NCBI GenBank assembly: GCA_013416455.1 | Contig: JACCES010000001.1 | Coordinates: 434,001-498,000 of the forward strand | Length of the DNA stretch: 64,000 nt | DNA from: Alcaligenaceae bacterium | GTDB lineage: Bacteria; Pseudomonadota; Gammaproteobacteria; Burkholderiales; Burkholderiaceae_B | Direction: 5' to 3' | Part shown: piece after piece, positions 20,837 to 28,831 of the stretch | Layout: every line of letters starts with the position of its first letter | Numbering within the stretch: the first letter of the stretch is position 1 | Translations under genes and position numbers: made by a program | Notes under the pieces: generated by a model | Databases searched by the model: none | The model's input: the letters and a program-made list of their open reading frames with translations, nothing else | Told to the model about the DNA's origin: nothing

Positions 20837-22195
20837 TTATTCTACGCTTCCCGAGATCAATCCGAGCCTCTCGTTCTCGATGTCGGCCGCCAGCGGCTGC
20901 AGGTCGGGCATCTTGCGGTTGGCGCGCGAAGACAGTTCACGAAAGCGGGAGACCTTGCCGTGCAGGCCCTGCTGGCCGGCCACCGCCGTCACCGTGCTGT
21001 TGTAGTTGCGGCTGACGGTATCCAGGGAATCGCCCAGCTTCCTGAGCCTTTCGGCCACCAGGGCCACCTGGTTGTAGAGCTCGCCCGCCCGGTCAGCCAG
21101 GGCCTGCGCCTGCTCGTTGCCGCGCGCGATCATCCAGAGATTGGACACTGTCTTCAGAACCGGCATCAGGGTGCTGTGGGAAACCAGCACGACGTTGCGC
21201 TGGCAGCCGTAGTCGACGAGATCCCGGCCATGCCTCAGCGCTTCGATGTAGGCGGCCTCGATGGGCATGAACATCAACACGAAGCCGGGGCTGCCGATGC
21301 CGGGAAGGCCGCTGTAATCCTTGCGCGACAAATCGTCGATATGGTTGCGCACCGCCCGCACATGGGCATCCAGCGCCGCCGCCCGCTCTTCGTCGGCGTC
21401 GGCTGAAAGAGCGCGGTCATAGTCCACGAGCGAAACCTTGCTGTCCAGCACCACATGTTTGCCATCGGGCAGTTTGAGAATGAAATCAGGCACCCGCACA
21501 TCGCCCAGCCCGTCTTTGAAGCGCGCCTGCGATTCGTAATGCACGCCGCGTTCCAGGCCGGCCATCTGCAGGCTGTGTTCCAGCTGGACTTCACCCCAGT
21601 TCCCCGCCAGTTTCTTGTCGCCCTTCAAGGCTCGGGCCAGGGTCTCGGCCTCGCGGCTCATCTGCAGGCCGACCTCGGAAAACCGCCGGATCTCCGTTGC
21701 CAGCGACACATTGCCCCGCAGCGATTCGTCGTGCACCTGGTCGACACGATGCTGGAAAGCCTGGAGCTGTTCGCGGAAGGGCTGCAGCAGGGTCGACATG
21801 GCGTCCTGGCTGGAGGCCCGGAAATCGAGCTCCCGCGCCTGCAGCACCTGCGTCGCCAGTTGCCGGAAGTCGGCCTTGAGCCGTTCACGCGCGGCGCCGA
21901 GCTCTTCCTGCATGGCCTCGAAGGCCCGCAGCCGCTCGTGGTGCGCCGCCTGTGAACGGGCCAGTTCCAGCTCGGCGGCGTGTTTTTCCCGCAGCAGATC
22001 CTCGCAGCGCAGGGCCTGCCCGGCCGCCAGCTCGCGGGCGGCATCCCCCGCCTGCAGCAGCAGGGCGCGCTCGTGTTCGAGCCCGGCAATGCGGCCGCGC
22101 GCGCGCCGCCACGCCACAGCCAGCACGATCGCGACGACCGCCAGGGCCGCCATCGCCAGAACATATGCAACAGGAGCATCCCGCATGGCTTCCAT
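20837..22195 (-). CDS. rmuC: DNA recombination protein RmuC
   Basis: 452 residues: an N-terminal membrane anchor (VLAMAALAVVAIVLAVAW), a long coiled coil (about 30-160), then the RmuC nuclease-like domain with GNWGEVQLEHSLQMAGL, VPDFILKLPDGKHVVLDSKVSL and VLMFMPIEAAY. RmuC limits inversions at short inverted repeats. The start at 22195 is supported by GGGGAGG 5 nt upstream; a longer frame upstream overlaps the divergent Bug gene. It stands alone. Confidence 0.95.
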   Translation of the reverse strand: MEAMRDAPVAYVLAMAALAVVAIVLAVAWRRARGRIAGLEHERALLLQAGDAARELAAGQALRCEDLLREKHAAELELARSQAAHHERLRAFEAMQEELGAARERLKADFRQLATQVLQARELDFRASSQDAMSTLLQPFREQLQAFQHRVDQVHDESLRGNVSLATEIRRFSEVGLQMSREAETLARALKGDKKLAGNWGEVQLEHSLQMAGLERGVHYESQARFKDGLGDVRVPDFILKLPDGKHVVLDSKVSLVDYDRALSADADEERAAALDAHVRAVRNHIDDLSRKDYSGLPGIGSPGFVLMFMPIEAAYIEALRHGRDLVDYGCQRNVVLVSHSTLMPVLKTVSNLWMIARGNEQAQALADRAGELYNQVALVAERLRKLGDSLDTVSRNYNSTVTAVAGQQGLHGKVSRFRELSSRANRKMPDLQPLAADIENERLGLISGSVE

Positions 22196-22266
22196 CCCGC
22201 CTCCCCCTACCTGAAATCCCGGCCAGCAAGCATGATACATTCCCAATGTAAACGACACGTATTGGC

Positions 22267-23256
22267 ATGAACATGCGGCGATTGGCGTCCGGTGCAATCG
22301 GGCTGATCCTTCTTCTGGCTTTGTCGGTGGCTGCCGCCACGGCCCCACAGTGGCCCGAAGCCGGCCGCAGCATCCAGACCATCGTGCCCGCGCAAACGGG
22401 TTCGGGCGTGGGCGGCCTCATTGCCCGGCTCGTCACCGACGCCCTGGCGGCCCGCCTGGGCAACCGCATTGCCCTGCACAATTTCACCAGCAGCAACAGC
22501 TTTCCCGGCATGCTCAATGCCATCGACGCCAGCACCGAAGGGTACACGCTGCTGTTCGCTTCGGTGGAAACCCTCGTGATCGAACCCGCTCTGCAACGCT
22601 CGCCCTCGTTCGATCCGCTCGAAAACTTCACCCCTATCGCCCTGGTGGCGGAAATCCCCCATATCCTGGTGGTGAACAACGACCTGCCGGCGCATTCCGT
22701 CGGCGAACTGACCGACTACATCGACAAGTACCCCGGCGTGGTGCACTTCGGCTCCTCGGGCAACGGCAGCGCGCTGCACCTGGCGGGCGAATTCTACATG
22801 AGCGCCACCGGCACCAATATGGTCCACGTGCCCTACAGCGCGGCGGAACTCGCAACCAACAATCTCGTGAGCGGCGACATCCAGGCCATGTTCCAGGTGG
22901 TTTCGGGCGTCCTCAATTACGTGCGCATGGACAAAGTGCGCGCGCTTGCCGTCATGTCCCGCGACCGGAGCCCCGCCCTGCCCGATGTGCCCACCATGGC
23001 CGAGGCCGGCCATCCCGGGCTGCAGGCTACACGCTGGTACGCGCTGCTGACGCTGCGCGGCACCCCCCAGGACATCATCGACCACTACAACACCACGCTG
23101 AACGAGGCGCTGGCATCGCCGGAACTGCGCGACCGGCTGCTCGAGCTCGGTGCAACGCCACTGGGGGGCACGCCCGGCGACCTGGATGTCTTCCTGGCGC
23201 GGGAAGCCGCCAAATGGCGGGAAATCATCCGGGACGCCCACCTCCAGCCGCGCTGA
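22267..23256 (+). CDS. Bug-type (TctC-family) solute-binding protein
   Basis: 329 residues with a signal peptide (GAIGLILLLALSVAAATA) and the Bug fold: SIQTIVPAQTGSGVGG, HFGSSGNGSALHLAGEFYM, VPYSAAELATNNLVSGDIQAMF and LPDVPTMAEAGHPG. TctA and TctB membrane subunits are absent here, so this is an orphan receptor. It is divergent from rmuC and 59 nt before a dehydrogenase in the same direction, so receptor and enzyme may share a substrate. No convincing ribosome site precedes the ATG at 22267. Confidence 0.9.
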   Translation: MNMRRLASGAIGLILLLALSVAAATAPQWPEAGRSIQTIVPAQTGSGVGGLIARLVTDALAARLGNRIALHNFTSSNSFPGMLNAIDASTEGYTLLFASVETLVIEPALQRSPSFDPLENFTPIALVAEIPHILVVNNDLPAHSVGELTDYIDKYPGVVHFGSSGNGSALHLAGEFYMSATGTNMVHVPYSAAELATNNLVSGDIQAMFQVVSGVLNYVRMDKVRALAVMSRDRSPALPDVPTMAEAGHPGLQATRWYALLTLRGTPQDIIDHYNTTLNEALASPELRDRLLELGATPLGGTPGDLDVFLAREAAKWREIIRDAHLQPR

Positions 23257-23315
23257 ATCCCGGCGGGCGCGCCTACAATGAACGAAGACGCCGGCAACGA
23301 AACGGAGGGACGACG

Positions 23316-24167
23316 ATGGAAACGATAGGCTGGGTAGGTCTGGGCAATATGGGGCTTCCCATGGCCCAGCGCATTCTCGCCGCGGGCCATCCGCTCTGGG
23401 TATGGGCGCGCAATCCACAGCAGGCGCTCGACCTCAAGCGGCAGGGCGCCCGGGTTGCGACCGACCTGATCGAACTGGCCCAGCGGGCGCGCATCGTCTT
23501 CACCATGCTGCGCGACACGGCCGACGTCGACGAAGTCTACGCCGGCATGCGCATCGGCATGCAGCCCGACACGCTGTTCATCGACATGACCACCGCCGCG
23601 CCGGCCGTCGCCCAGCGGGTGGCCGCCCTCACCGCCGAGCGCTCCGCCGGTTTCCTCGATGCCCCTGTCACCGGCAGCGTTGCGGATGCTCGCGAAGGCC
23701 GGCTCGCCTGCTTCGTGGGGGGCGACGAACACCTGCTCGAAGCCTGCCGGCCCGTCCTGTCACAGCTCGCCGACCATGTGGTCCATTGTGGCGCCACCAG
23801 TGCCGGCTATCGCATGAAGCTGGTGAATCAGACGGTGCTGGCAGGCATTTTCCTGGGGCTGGCCGACGGGCTCGCCCTGGCGCGCCGCGACGCCTTCCCG
23901 CCCTCCCTGGTGCTCGAAGCCGTCGGCAGCGGGCCGGCCGCGGGGGCCCTGTTCCACACCTATGCGGGGCGCATGCTGCAAGGGTCCGATGACCGTTCCT
24001 TCACGCTGGGCCTGTTGCGCAAAGACCTGCGGCTGGCCCAGGCGGAAGCCGTGGAAAGCGGGGCGTCTTCCACGCTGCTCGACCTGATTCTGGAACGCCT
24101 GACAGCAGCGGCGGAACGCTTCGGCCCCCACGCGGGGGTCCATGTGCTCAGCCGCATGGATCTGTAA
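23316..24167 (+). CDS. NAD(P)-dependent beta-hydroxyacid dehydrogenase (3-hydroxyisobutyrate dehydrogenase family)
   Basis: 283 residues. The Rossmann motif IGWVGLGNMGLPMAQRIL, the substrate loop FLDAPVTGSVADAREGRL and the catalytic Lys in GYRMKLVNQTVLAGI define the family, which oxidises 3-hydroxyisobutyrate, tartronate semialdehyde partners or related acids. The ATG at 23316 follows GGAGGG. It lies behind an orphan Bug receptor and converges on a LysR gene. The exact substrate is not predictable. Confidence 0.9.
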   Translation: METIGWVGLGNMGLPMAQRILAAGHPLWVWARNPQQALDLKRQGARVATDLIELAQRARIVFTMLRDTADVDEVYAGMRIGMQPDTLFIDMTTAAPAVAQRVAALTAERSAGFLDAPVTGSVADAREGRLACFVGGDEHLLEACRPVLSQLADHVVHCGATSAGYRMKLVNQTVLAGIFLGLADGLALARRDAFPPSLVLEAVGSGPAAGALFHTYAGRMLQGSDDRSFTLGLLRKDLRLAQAEAVESGASSTLLDLILERLTAAAERFGPHAGVHVLSRMDL

Positions 24168-24229
24168 AAAGAGGTGCCGGCGGCGCATCGTAGCGCGGCC
24201 GGCGCCCGTTCACATTGAAGGGCGCGGGG

Positions 24230-25252
24230 TCAGGGGGTCGCCCAGTCTGTGGGCTCGTGATCCCCTGTGAGATCGTCGCGGCCATCGTCGAACACCGCCA
24301 GCGCCTGCGGATCGCTCAGGATGGGGATGCCCGTGATGTCGCCCGGGGTGAGCTGGGGAATATGGGCGAACGCGTAGTCGTGCACCGCTTCGATGATGCG
24401 CCCGGCTTCAGCGCCGGGCGGCCGCTCGCCATGCGTGATAGCCCCGAACATATAGGGCACGTAAGCGTCCAGGGGCCTGTAGACCACGCCTTCCTGCTGG
24501 AAGCACAGCGCAACGCAAGGGTCCACCAGGGCGACGCCCAGCCCCGCCTTTACCATCATGACCGCGCTCATGGTGGACGTGGTCACGATCTGCCGCTGTG
24601 AGCGCGGGCGCGACGGATGCAGCAATGCCGTGGACATGCGATGGCGCATCCGTGACGCATTCGACAGCGTGATCACGGTTTCATTCATCAGTTGCGCCGC
24701 GCTGACGGTGGCCGCGCCCGCGAGCGGGTGCGACGCCCGCAGCGCAACCTGACAGGGTGCCTGGGCGGACCAGTGCAGCTGGCAGCGGCCCAGTTCGAGG
24801 GGCAGGCTGGCAATGCCGAGATCGGCGTCGCCATCGAGCAGCGCCTGCACGATTCTGCTGGACGGCATGACATCCACCTGAAGCTTGTATTCGAACCCCG
24901 AACCGCTGCGGTCCATTTCGGCGAGGACCTCGGGCAGCAAGGACCCGCCCAATGACAATGAGCTTGCAATGCGGACCGGCCGCGTCAGCCCTTCGGCGAT
25001 TTCGCGGGAACGCGCTTCAAGCTGCTGCAGCCCGGTCAGGACATTGCGTACTTCTTCAAGGAACTGCCTGCCCTGATCGGTCAGTGTGACCTGGGGGCGC
25101 GTACGGGCAAACAAGGTGAACCCGAGCTGCTGCTCGAGATCCTGGAGCTGCCGGCTGACGACGGGCTGCGAGCGATCCAGCAGGCGCGCGGCGGCAGTCA
25201 CGCTGCCGGTGGTATGTACTGCCGCGAAAGCTTCGAATTGGCGAATTTCCAT
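24230..25252 (-). CDS. LysR-family regulator
   Basis: 340 residues. The N-terminal HTH (FAAVHTTGSVTAAARLLDRSQPVVSRQLQDLE) is followed by a periplasmic-binding-like effector domain. The start at 25252 (MEIRQFEAF) is the usual LysR start; an upstream in-frame start adds 16 odd residues. It is divergent from an aldo-keto reductase, and a large dyad at 25294-25340 lies between them, the normal arrangement for a LysR gene controlling itself and its neighbour. Confidence 0.92.
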   Translation of the reverse strand: MEIRQFEAFAAVHTTGSVTAAARLLDRSQPVVSRQLQDLEQQLGFTLFARTRPQVTLTDQGRQFLEEVRNVLTGLQQLEARSREIAEGLTRPVRIASSLSLGGSLLPEVLAEMDRSGSGFEYKLQVDVMPSSRIVQALLDGDADLGIASLPLELGRCQLHWSAQAPCQVALRASHPLAGAATVSAAQLMNETVITLSNASRMRHRMSTALLHPSRPRSQRQIVTTSTMSAVMMVKAGLGVALVDPCVALCFQQEGVVYRPLDAYVPYMFGAITHGERPPGAEAGRIIEAVHDYAFAHIPQLTPGDITGIPILSDPQALAVFDDGRDDLTGDHEPTDWATP

Positions 25253-25293
25253 ATGCGGGTGCTCATCTATGGCTGCGCATAACAATAGCAGAC

Positions 25294-25340
25294 GTAACAT
25301 GCATATGACAAATTTTTACCCTAAGTCATATACATGTAAC
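25294..25340. promoter_or_regulatory. Long dyad, likely LysR operator
   Basis: GTAACATGCATATGAC (25294-25309) and GTCATATACATGTAAC (25325-25340) match as inverted repeats in 14 of 16 positions around a 15-nt AT-rich centre. It lies in the 209-nt gap between the LysR gene and the aldo-keto reductase. Confidence 0.6.
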
Positions 25341-25461
25341 GAATGAACTCGGCCGGGAGGCGGGAAAAACCGTAACAAGGGAGACTTATAATCGGCTGTT
25401 CATGTGAAAGATCACGCCCGCATGCCGCAAACCCGCGGCCTGCGCATCCACAGGAGGTCGA

Positions 25462-26292
25462 ATGGCTGACACCCGGCAGATCATGGCATTCCACGACGGC
25501 CGCGGCGCACCGGCACTGGGGCTCGGCACTTGGCAGATACCCGACGAATCCGTGTCCGAGGTCGTCCGCCAGGCAGTGGATCTGGGCTACCGCTCCATCG
25601 ATACCGCCGCCATCTACGAAAACGAACCCGGCGTAGGCCGGGGCGTCCGGGAATGCAGCGTGCCTCGCGAAGAACTGTTCATCACCACCAAGCTCTGGAA
25701 TGACAGCCACGCCCACGGCGCCTCGCGGCCCGCCTTCGACGCCAGCCTGGAACGTCTGGGCCTGGACTACGTTGACCTTTACCTGATCCACTGGCCGGCG
25801 CCCCGGGCCGGCCTCTTCGTGCAGGCCTGGGAATCGCTCATCCAGCTGCGCGACGAAGGGCTGGCGAAGTCGATAGGCGTATGCAACTTCGACGCCGTGC
25901 AGCTGCAGGCGCTGCTCGATGAAACCGGCGTGCTGCCTGTCGTCAATCAGATCGAGCTGCACCCCCGCCTGCAGCAGGCGGAACTGCGGCAATACCACGC
26001 CGACAACGAGATCATCACCGAAGCCTGGAGCCCTCTCGCGCAGGGCACGCTGCAGGACGACGCCGTACTGAAGGGCATCGCCGCCCGGCTGGGCCGCAGC
26101 GTGGCCCAGGTGATACTGCGCTGGCACGTACAGCTGGGCAATATGATCATCCCGAAATCCACCCGCATCGAACGGCTGCGCGAGAACACGGCCGTCTTCG
26201 ATTTCGAACTGTCGGGCGACGACATGGCCGCGATTTCCCGGCTCGACTCGCCCGAAGGCCGCATAGGGCCCGATCCGGCCACCTTCGACTAA
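25462..26292 (+). CDS. Aldo/keto reductase (DkgA/DkgB type)
   Basis: 276 residues, an NADPH-dependent carbonyl reductase of the 2,5-diketogluconate reductase group. The tetrad is visible: Asp and Tyr in YRSIDTAAIYENE, Lys in ITTKLWN, His in DLYLIHWP. The coenzyme motif is MIIPKSTRIERLRENTAVF. The ATG has AGGAGGT just upstream. It is divergent from a LysR gene that probably controls it. The natural substrate cannot be assigned. Confidence 0.92.
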   Translation: MADTRQIMAFHDGRGAPALGLGTWQIPDESVSEVVRQAVDLGYRSIDTAAIYENEPGVGRGVRECSVPREELFITTKLWNDSHAHGASRPAFDASLERLGLDYVDLYLIHWPAPRAGLFVQAWESLIQLRDEGLAKSIGVCNFDAVQLQALLDETGVLPVVNQIELHPRLQQAELRQYHADNEIITEAWSPLAQGTLQDDAVLKGIAARLGRSVAQVILRWHVQLGNMIIPKSTRIERLRENTAVFDFELSGDDMAAISRLDSPEGRIGPDPATFD

Positions 26293-26356
26293 GGCCTGTT
26301 CACGCTAAAAAGGTGCCTCGGACGAGCCGTGCGAGGACGCCCGCGCCCCTGTTGTG

Positions 26357-27760
26357 TCAGGCGTCTTTTGCCCGCCGCGCGCCCTTCGACATCAGGCCGG
26401 CGCCCACGGGCGCCATCGCAAAGACCAGGAACAGCACGAAGGCCGCCTGACGCGCACCCTCGACGCCCCCGGGTTCCGCCAGCCCCGCCAGGTTCGCCAC
26501 CAGCCCCGCAAGGCTGGACCCCAGCGCGATGGCATACAGCTGCAGCGTGGTGATGGCCGCCGATGCGATGTTCTCCTGCCCCGGTGGCGCCGCCTTGAAG
26601 ATGCGGGTCAGCATATTGGGCCAGCACAGGCCCACACCCAGCCCGACCACGAACAGCGGCGGAACCATCGACCAGACGATCGCCCCGCCCCCGCCCATGG
26701 GCATCATCACGCCCAGCGCGAACAGCCCCGCCGCCGACACCCAGGGCCCCAGCATGATCATGCGGTCCGCAATGGCCTTTGCCCGCCCCGAACTCATGAA
26801 CGATCCGGCCGTCCAGCCGGCGGACATGAGCACCATCCAGTAGCCGGCCAGCAGCGGAGACTGCCCATGTATGGTCTGCAGGAAATACGGAATGTAGATT
26901 TCCGTGCAGACGCCTATGCTCAGCAAGGCGATGCAGGCATACAGGCTGGCGAGCGACGAACCCCGTCCATAGGTGCCTTCGGGCATGAGACGACGGACGG
27001 CCCGGCGGTCGGCGCGCGCAATCCCCACGGTCAGGATCACGCCCGCCAGGATGGAAAGCAGGTTCCACACCCAGGACGGGGACAGGCTGCCGACGGATAC
27101 CAGCAGCACGGTCAGGACCAGCACGGCGATCTTGCCGAAGGGCGCGGCGACGGGCGGCCCGCCGCGCGGCCCCGCCACCGCCACCTGCGTCCTCACCAGC
27201 GCCGCCAGCGCCGCTGAAATCGGCAGCATGGCCCAGAACGCGCCGCGCCAGGCACCCGCCTGCGCGAATATGCCGCCAATGGCCGGACCGGCCAGCGTGG
27301 CCACCCCCCACATGCTGGACACCAGCACCATGGCCCGCGACCAGAGCCTTTCCTCGAAGAGCAGGCGCACGCAGGAATAGCTGAGCCCCAGCATCAGCCC
27401 GCCGCCCAGCCCCTGCACACTGCGTCCCGCCAGCATCCAGGGCATCGTCGGCGCCAGCGCGCAGGCAATGCTGCCGGCGGCGAAGACGGCGATGGCCCAC
27501 GACAAGGCGCTGCGCGGCCCCAGGCCCGACAGAATGCGCGGGGTGATCGCGGAACCGAAGATCGACACCGCCACGAACAACGTCATGTTCCATGCGTAGT
27601 AGGAAAGCCCCCCAATGTCGCGCACCGCCGATGGCAGGATGGTGGTCACCATGTAGACATTGATGGCATGCACGGCCACACCGCCGGCCAGGGCCAATGA
27701 ACGCAGCCCGTTGCGGCCGGACAGCAATTCCGCCCAGCCGCCCAGTGTCCGGGTCGTCAT
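26357..27760 (-). CDS. Major facilitator superfamily transporter
   Basis: 467 residues with 12-14 predicted helices. It has the MFS features MLAGRSVQGLGGGLMLGLSY (motif C-like region) and a Pro-rich loop near the middle. It resembles drug:H+ antiporter-like carriers but has no specific signature. The start at 27760 follows GGAGGGG. The gene stands alone and converges on the aldo-keto reductase. Confidence 0.85.
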   Translation of the reverse strand: MTTRTLGGWAELLSGRNGLRSLALAGGVAVHAINVYMVTTILPSAVRDIGGLSYYAWNMTLFVAVSIFGSAITPRILSGLGPRSALSWAIAVFAAGSIACALAPTMPWMLAGRSVQGLGGGLMLGLSYSCVRLLFEERLWSRAMVLVSSMWGVATLAGPAIGGIFAQAGAWRGAFWAMLPISAALAALVRTQVAVAGPRGGPPVAAPFGKIAVLVLTVLLVSVGSLSPSWVWNLLSILAGVILTVGIARADRRAVRRLMPEGTYGRGSSLASLYACIALLSIGVCTEIYIPYFLQTIHGQSPLLAGYWMVLMSAGWTAGSFMSSGRAKAIADRMIMLGPWVSAAGLFALGVMMPMGGGGAIVWSMVPPLFVVGLGVGLCWPNMLTRIFKAAPPGQENIASAAITTLQLYAIALGSSLAGLVANLAGLAEPGGVEGARQAAFVLFLVFAMAPVGAGLMSKGARRAKDA

Positions 27761-27853
27761 ACGCCTGCCCCTCCGCCCTGCCCCGGCGGGCCCGGAAGCC
27801 CGGCGTCCGGCCCGTGGAACCCGCGTCCGTGGAACCCGCGCTCGGGCGCGCGG

Positions 27854-28066
27854 TCAATAGTGAGGCGGGCGCTCATTGGTGTGCGCAGTGTATTCGCCGC
27901 CGGAAGCCGCTCCATCGTGCTCTTCCTGCCTACGCAGCAACAGCCGGCACAGCGCGCGCAGTTCATCGAGCTGTTTCCGCTGTTCATAGACCGCCGCATT
28001 GAGCTGCTGCACGGTATCTTCCAGGCTGGTGAGCTTGAGTTCTATATCAACGAAACGTTGTTCCAT
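27854..28066 (-). CDS. slyX: SlyX family protein
   Basis: 70 residues, a single coiled coil (MEQRFVDIELKLTSLEDTVQ onward) ending in the characteristic PPHY. SlyX was first noted beside slyD; its function is unknown. ATG at 28066 is chosen over GTG at 28084 because SlyX proteins begin with the short charged lead into the coiled coil. It is divergent from the SCO1-like gene. Confidence 0.85.
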   Translation of the reverse strand: MEQRFVDIELKLTSLEDTVQQLNAAVYEQRKQLDELRALCRLLLRRQEEHDGAASGGEYTAHTNERPPHY

Positions 28067-28198
28067 TGTGGATTCACACGACACTTGGTAAAAGACTAGT
28101 GTAAACCCCTAGCAAAAACCCGTCGGCCTTATCCGGATCAAGGAAAGAAAAGGCATATCGGGTAAGCTTTCAATATCGACGATGTTCCCGGAGTCCGC

Positions 28199-28819
28199 AT
28201 GTCATTGCCATCCCTGTTCACCAACCGCAGAACCTTCCTCGCCACCGTGAGCGCCGCAATGCTCGCCTTCGCCCTGGCCGCCTGCGGCAAGTCCGAGGCC
28301 GGCCTCCAGGACATCCATGGCATCGACCTGTCCGAAGCCACCTTCGGCGACGGCTTCCGTCTCAAGGACCCTGACGGCAACGTCCGCAGCCTGACCGATT
28401 TCCAGGGCAAGGTCGTTCTGATGTTCTTCGGGTTCACCCAATGCCCCGACGTCTGCCCCACCGCGCTGGTGAAGGCCGCGGAAATCAAATCGCTGCTGGG
28501 CGCCGAAGGCGACCGCCTGCAGGTGCTGTTCATCACGGTCGACCCCGAACGCGACACCCCCGACGTACTGCGCGAATACGCACAGGCCTTCGATCCCAGC
28601 TTCATCGGCCTGTATGGCGATGCCCAGGAAACCGCCGACGTCGCCAAAGCCTACCGCGTCTACTACGCCAAGGTGCCCACCGGCAACTCCTACACCATGG
28701 AGCACACCGCGCTCACCTATGTGTTCGACGGCAACGGCACGCTGCGCATGGCGCTGCGCCACGAACAGACAGCCGAAGAAAGCGCCGAAGACATCCGCAA
28801 AGTCATGGCGTTGAAGTAA
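28199..28819 (+). CDS. SCO1/SenC family copper-binding lipoprotein
   Basis: 206 residues. A twin-Arg-like start (NRRTFLATVSAAMLAFALAA) leads to a lipobox LAACG, so it is probably a lipoprotein on the periplasmic face of the membrane. The thioredoxin-fold Cu site is intact: FGFTQCPDVCP (CxxxC) and the distal His in MEHTALTYVF. Such proteins deliver copper to the CuA site of cytochrome oxidase or act as thiol reductases. A GGAG site precedes the ATG. No oxidase genes are in the window. Confidence 0.92.
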   Translation: MSLPSLFTNRRTFLATVSAAMLAFALAACGKSEAGLQDIHGIDLSEATFGDGFRLKDPDGNVRSLTDFQGKVVLMFFGFTQCPDVCPTALVKAAEIKSLLGAEGDRLQVLFITVDPERDTPDVLREYAQAFDPSFIGLYGDAQETADVAKAYRVYYAKVPTGNSYTMEHTALTYVFDGNGTLRMALRHEQTAEESAEDIRKVMALK

Positions 28820-28831
28820 GCCGCCACACTG

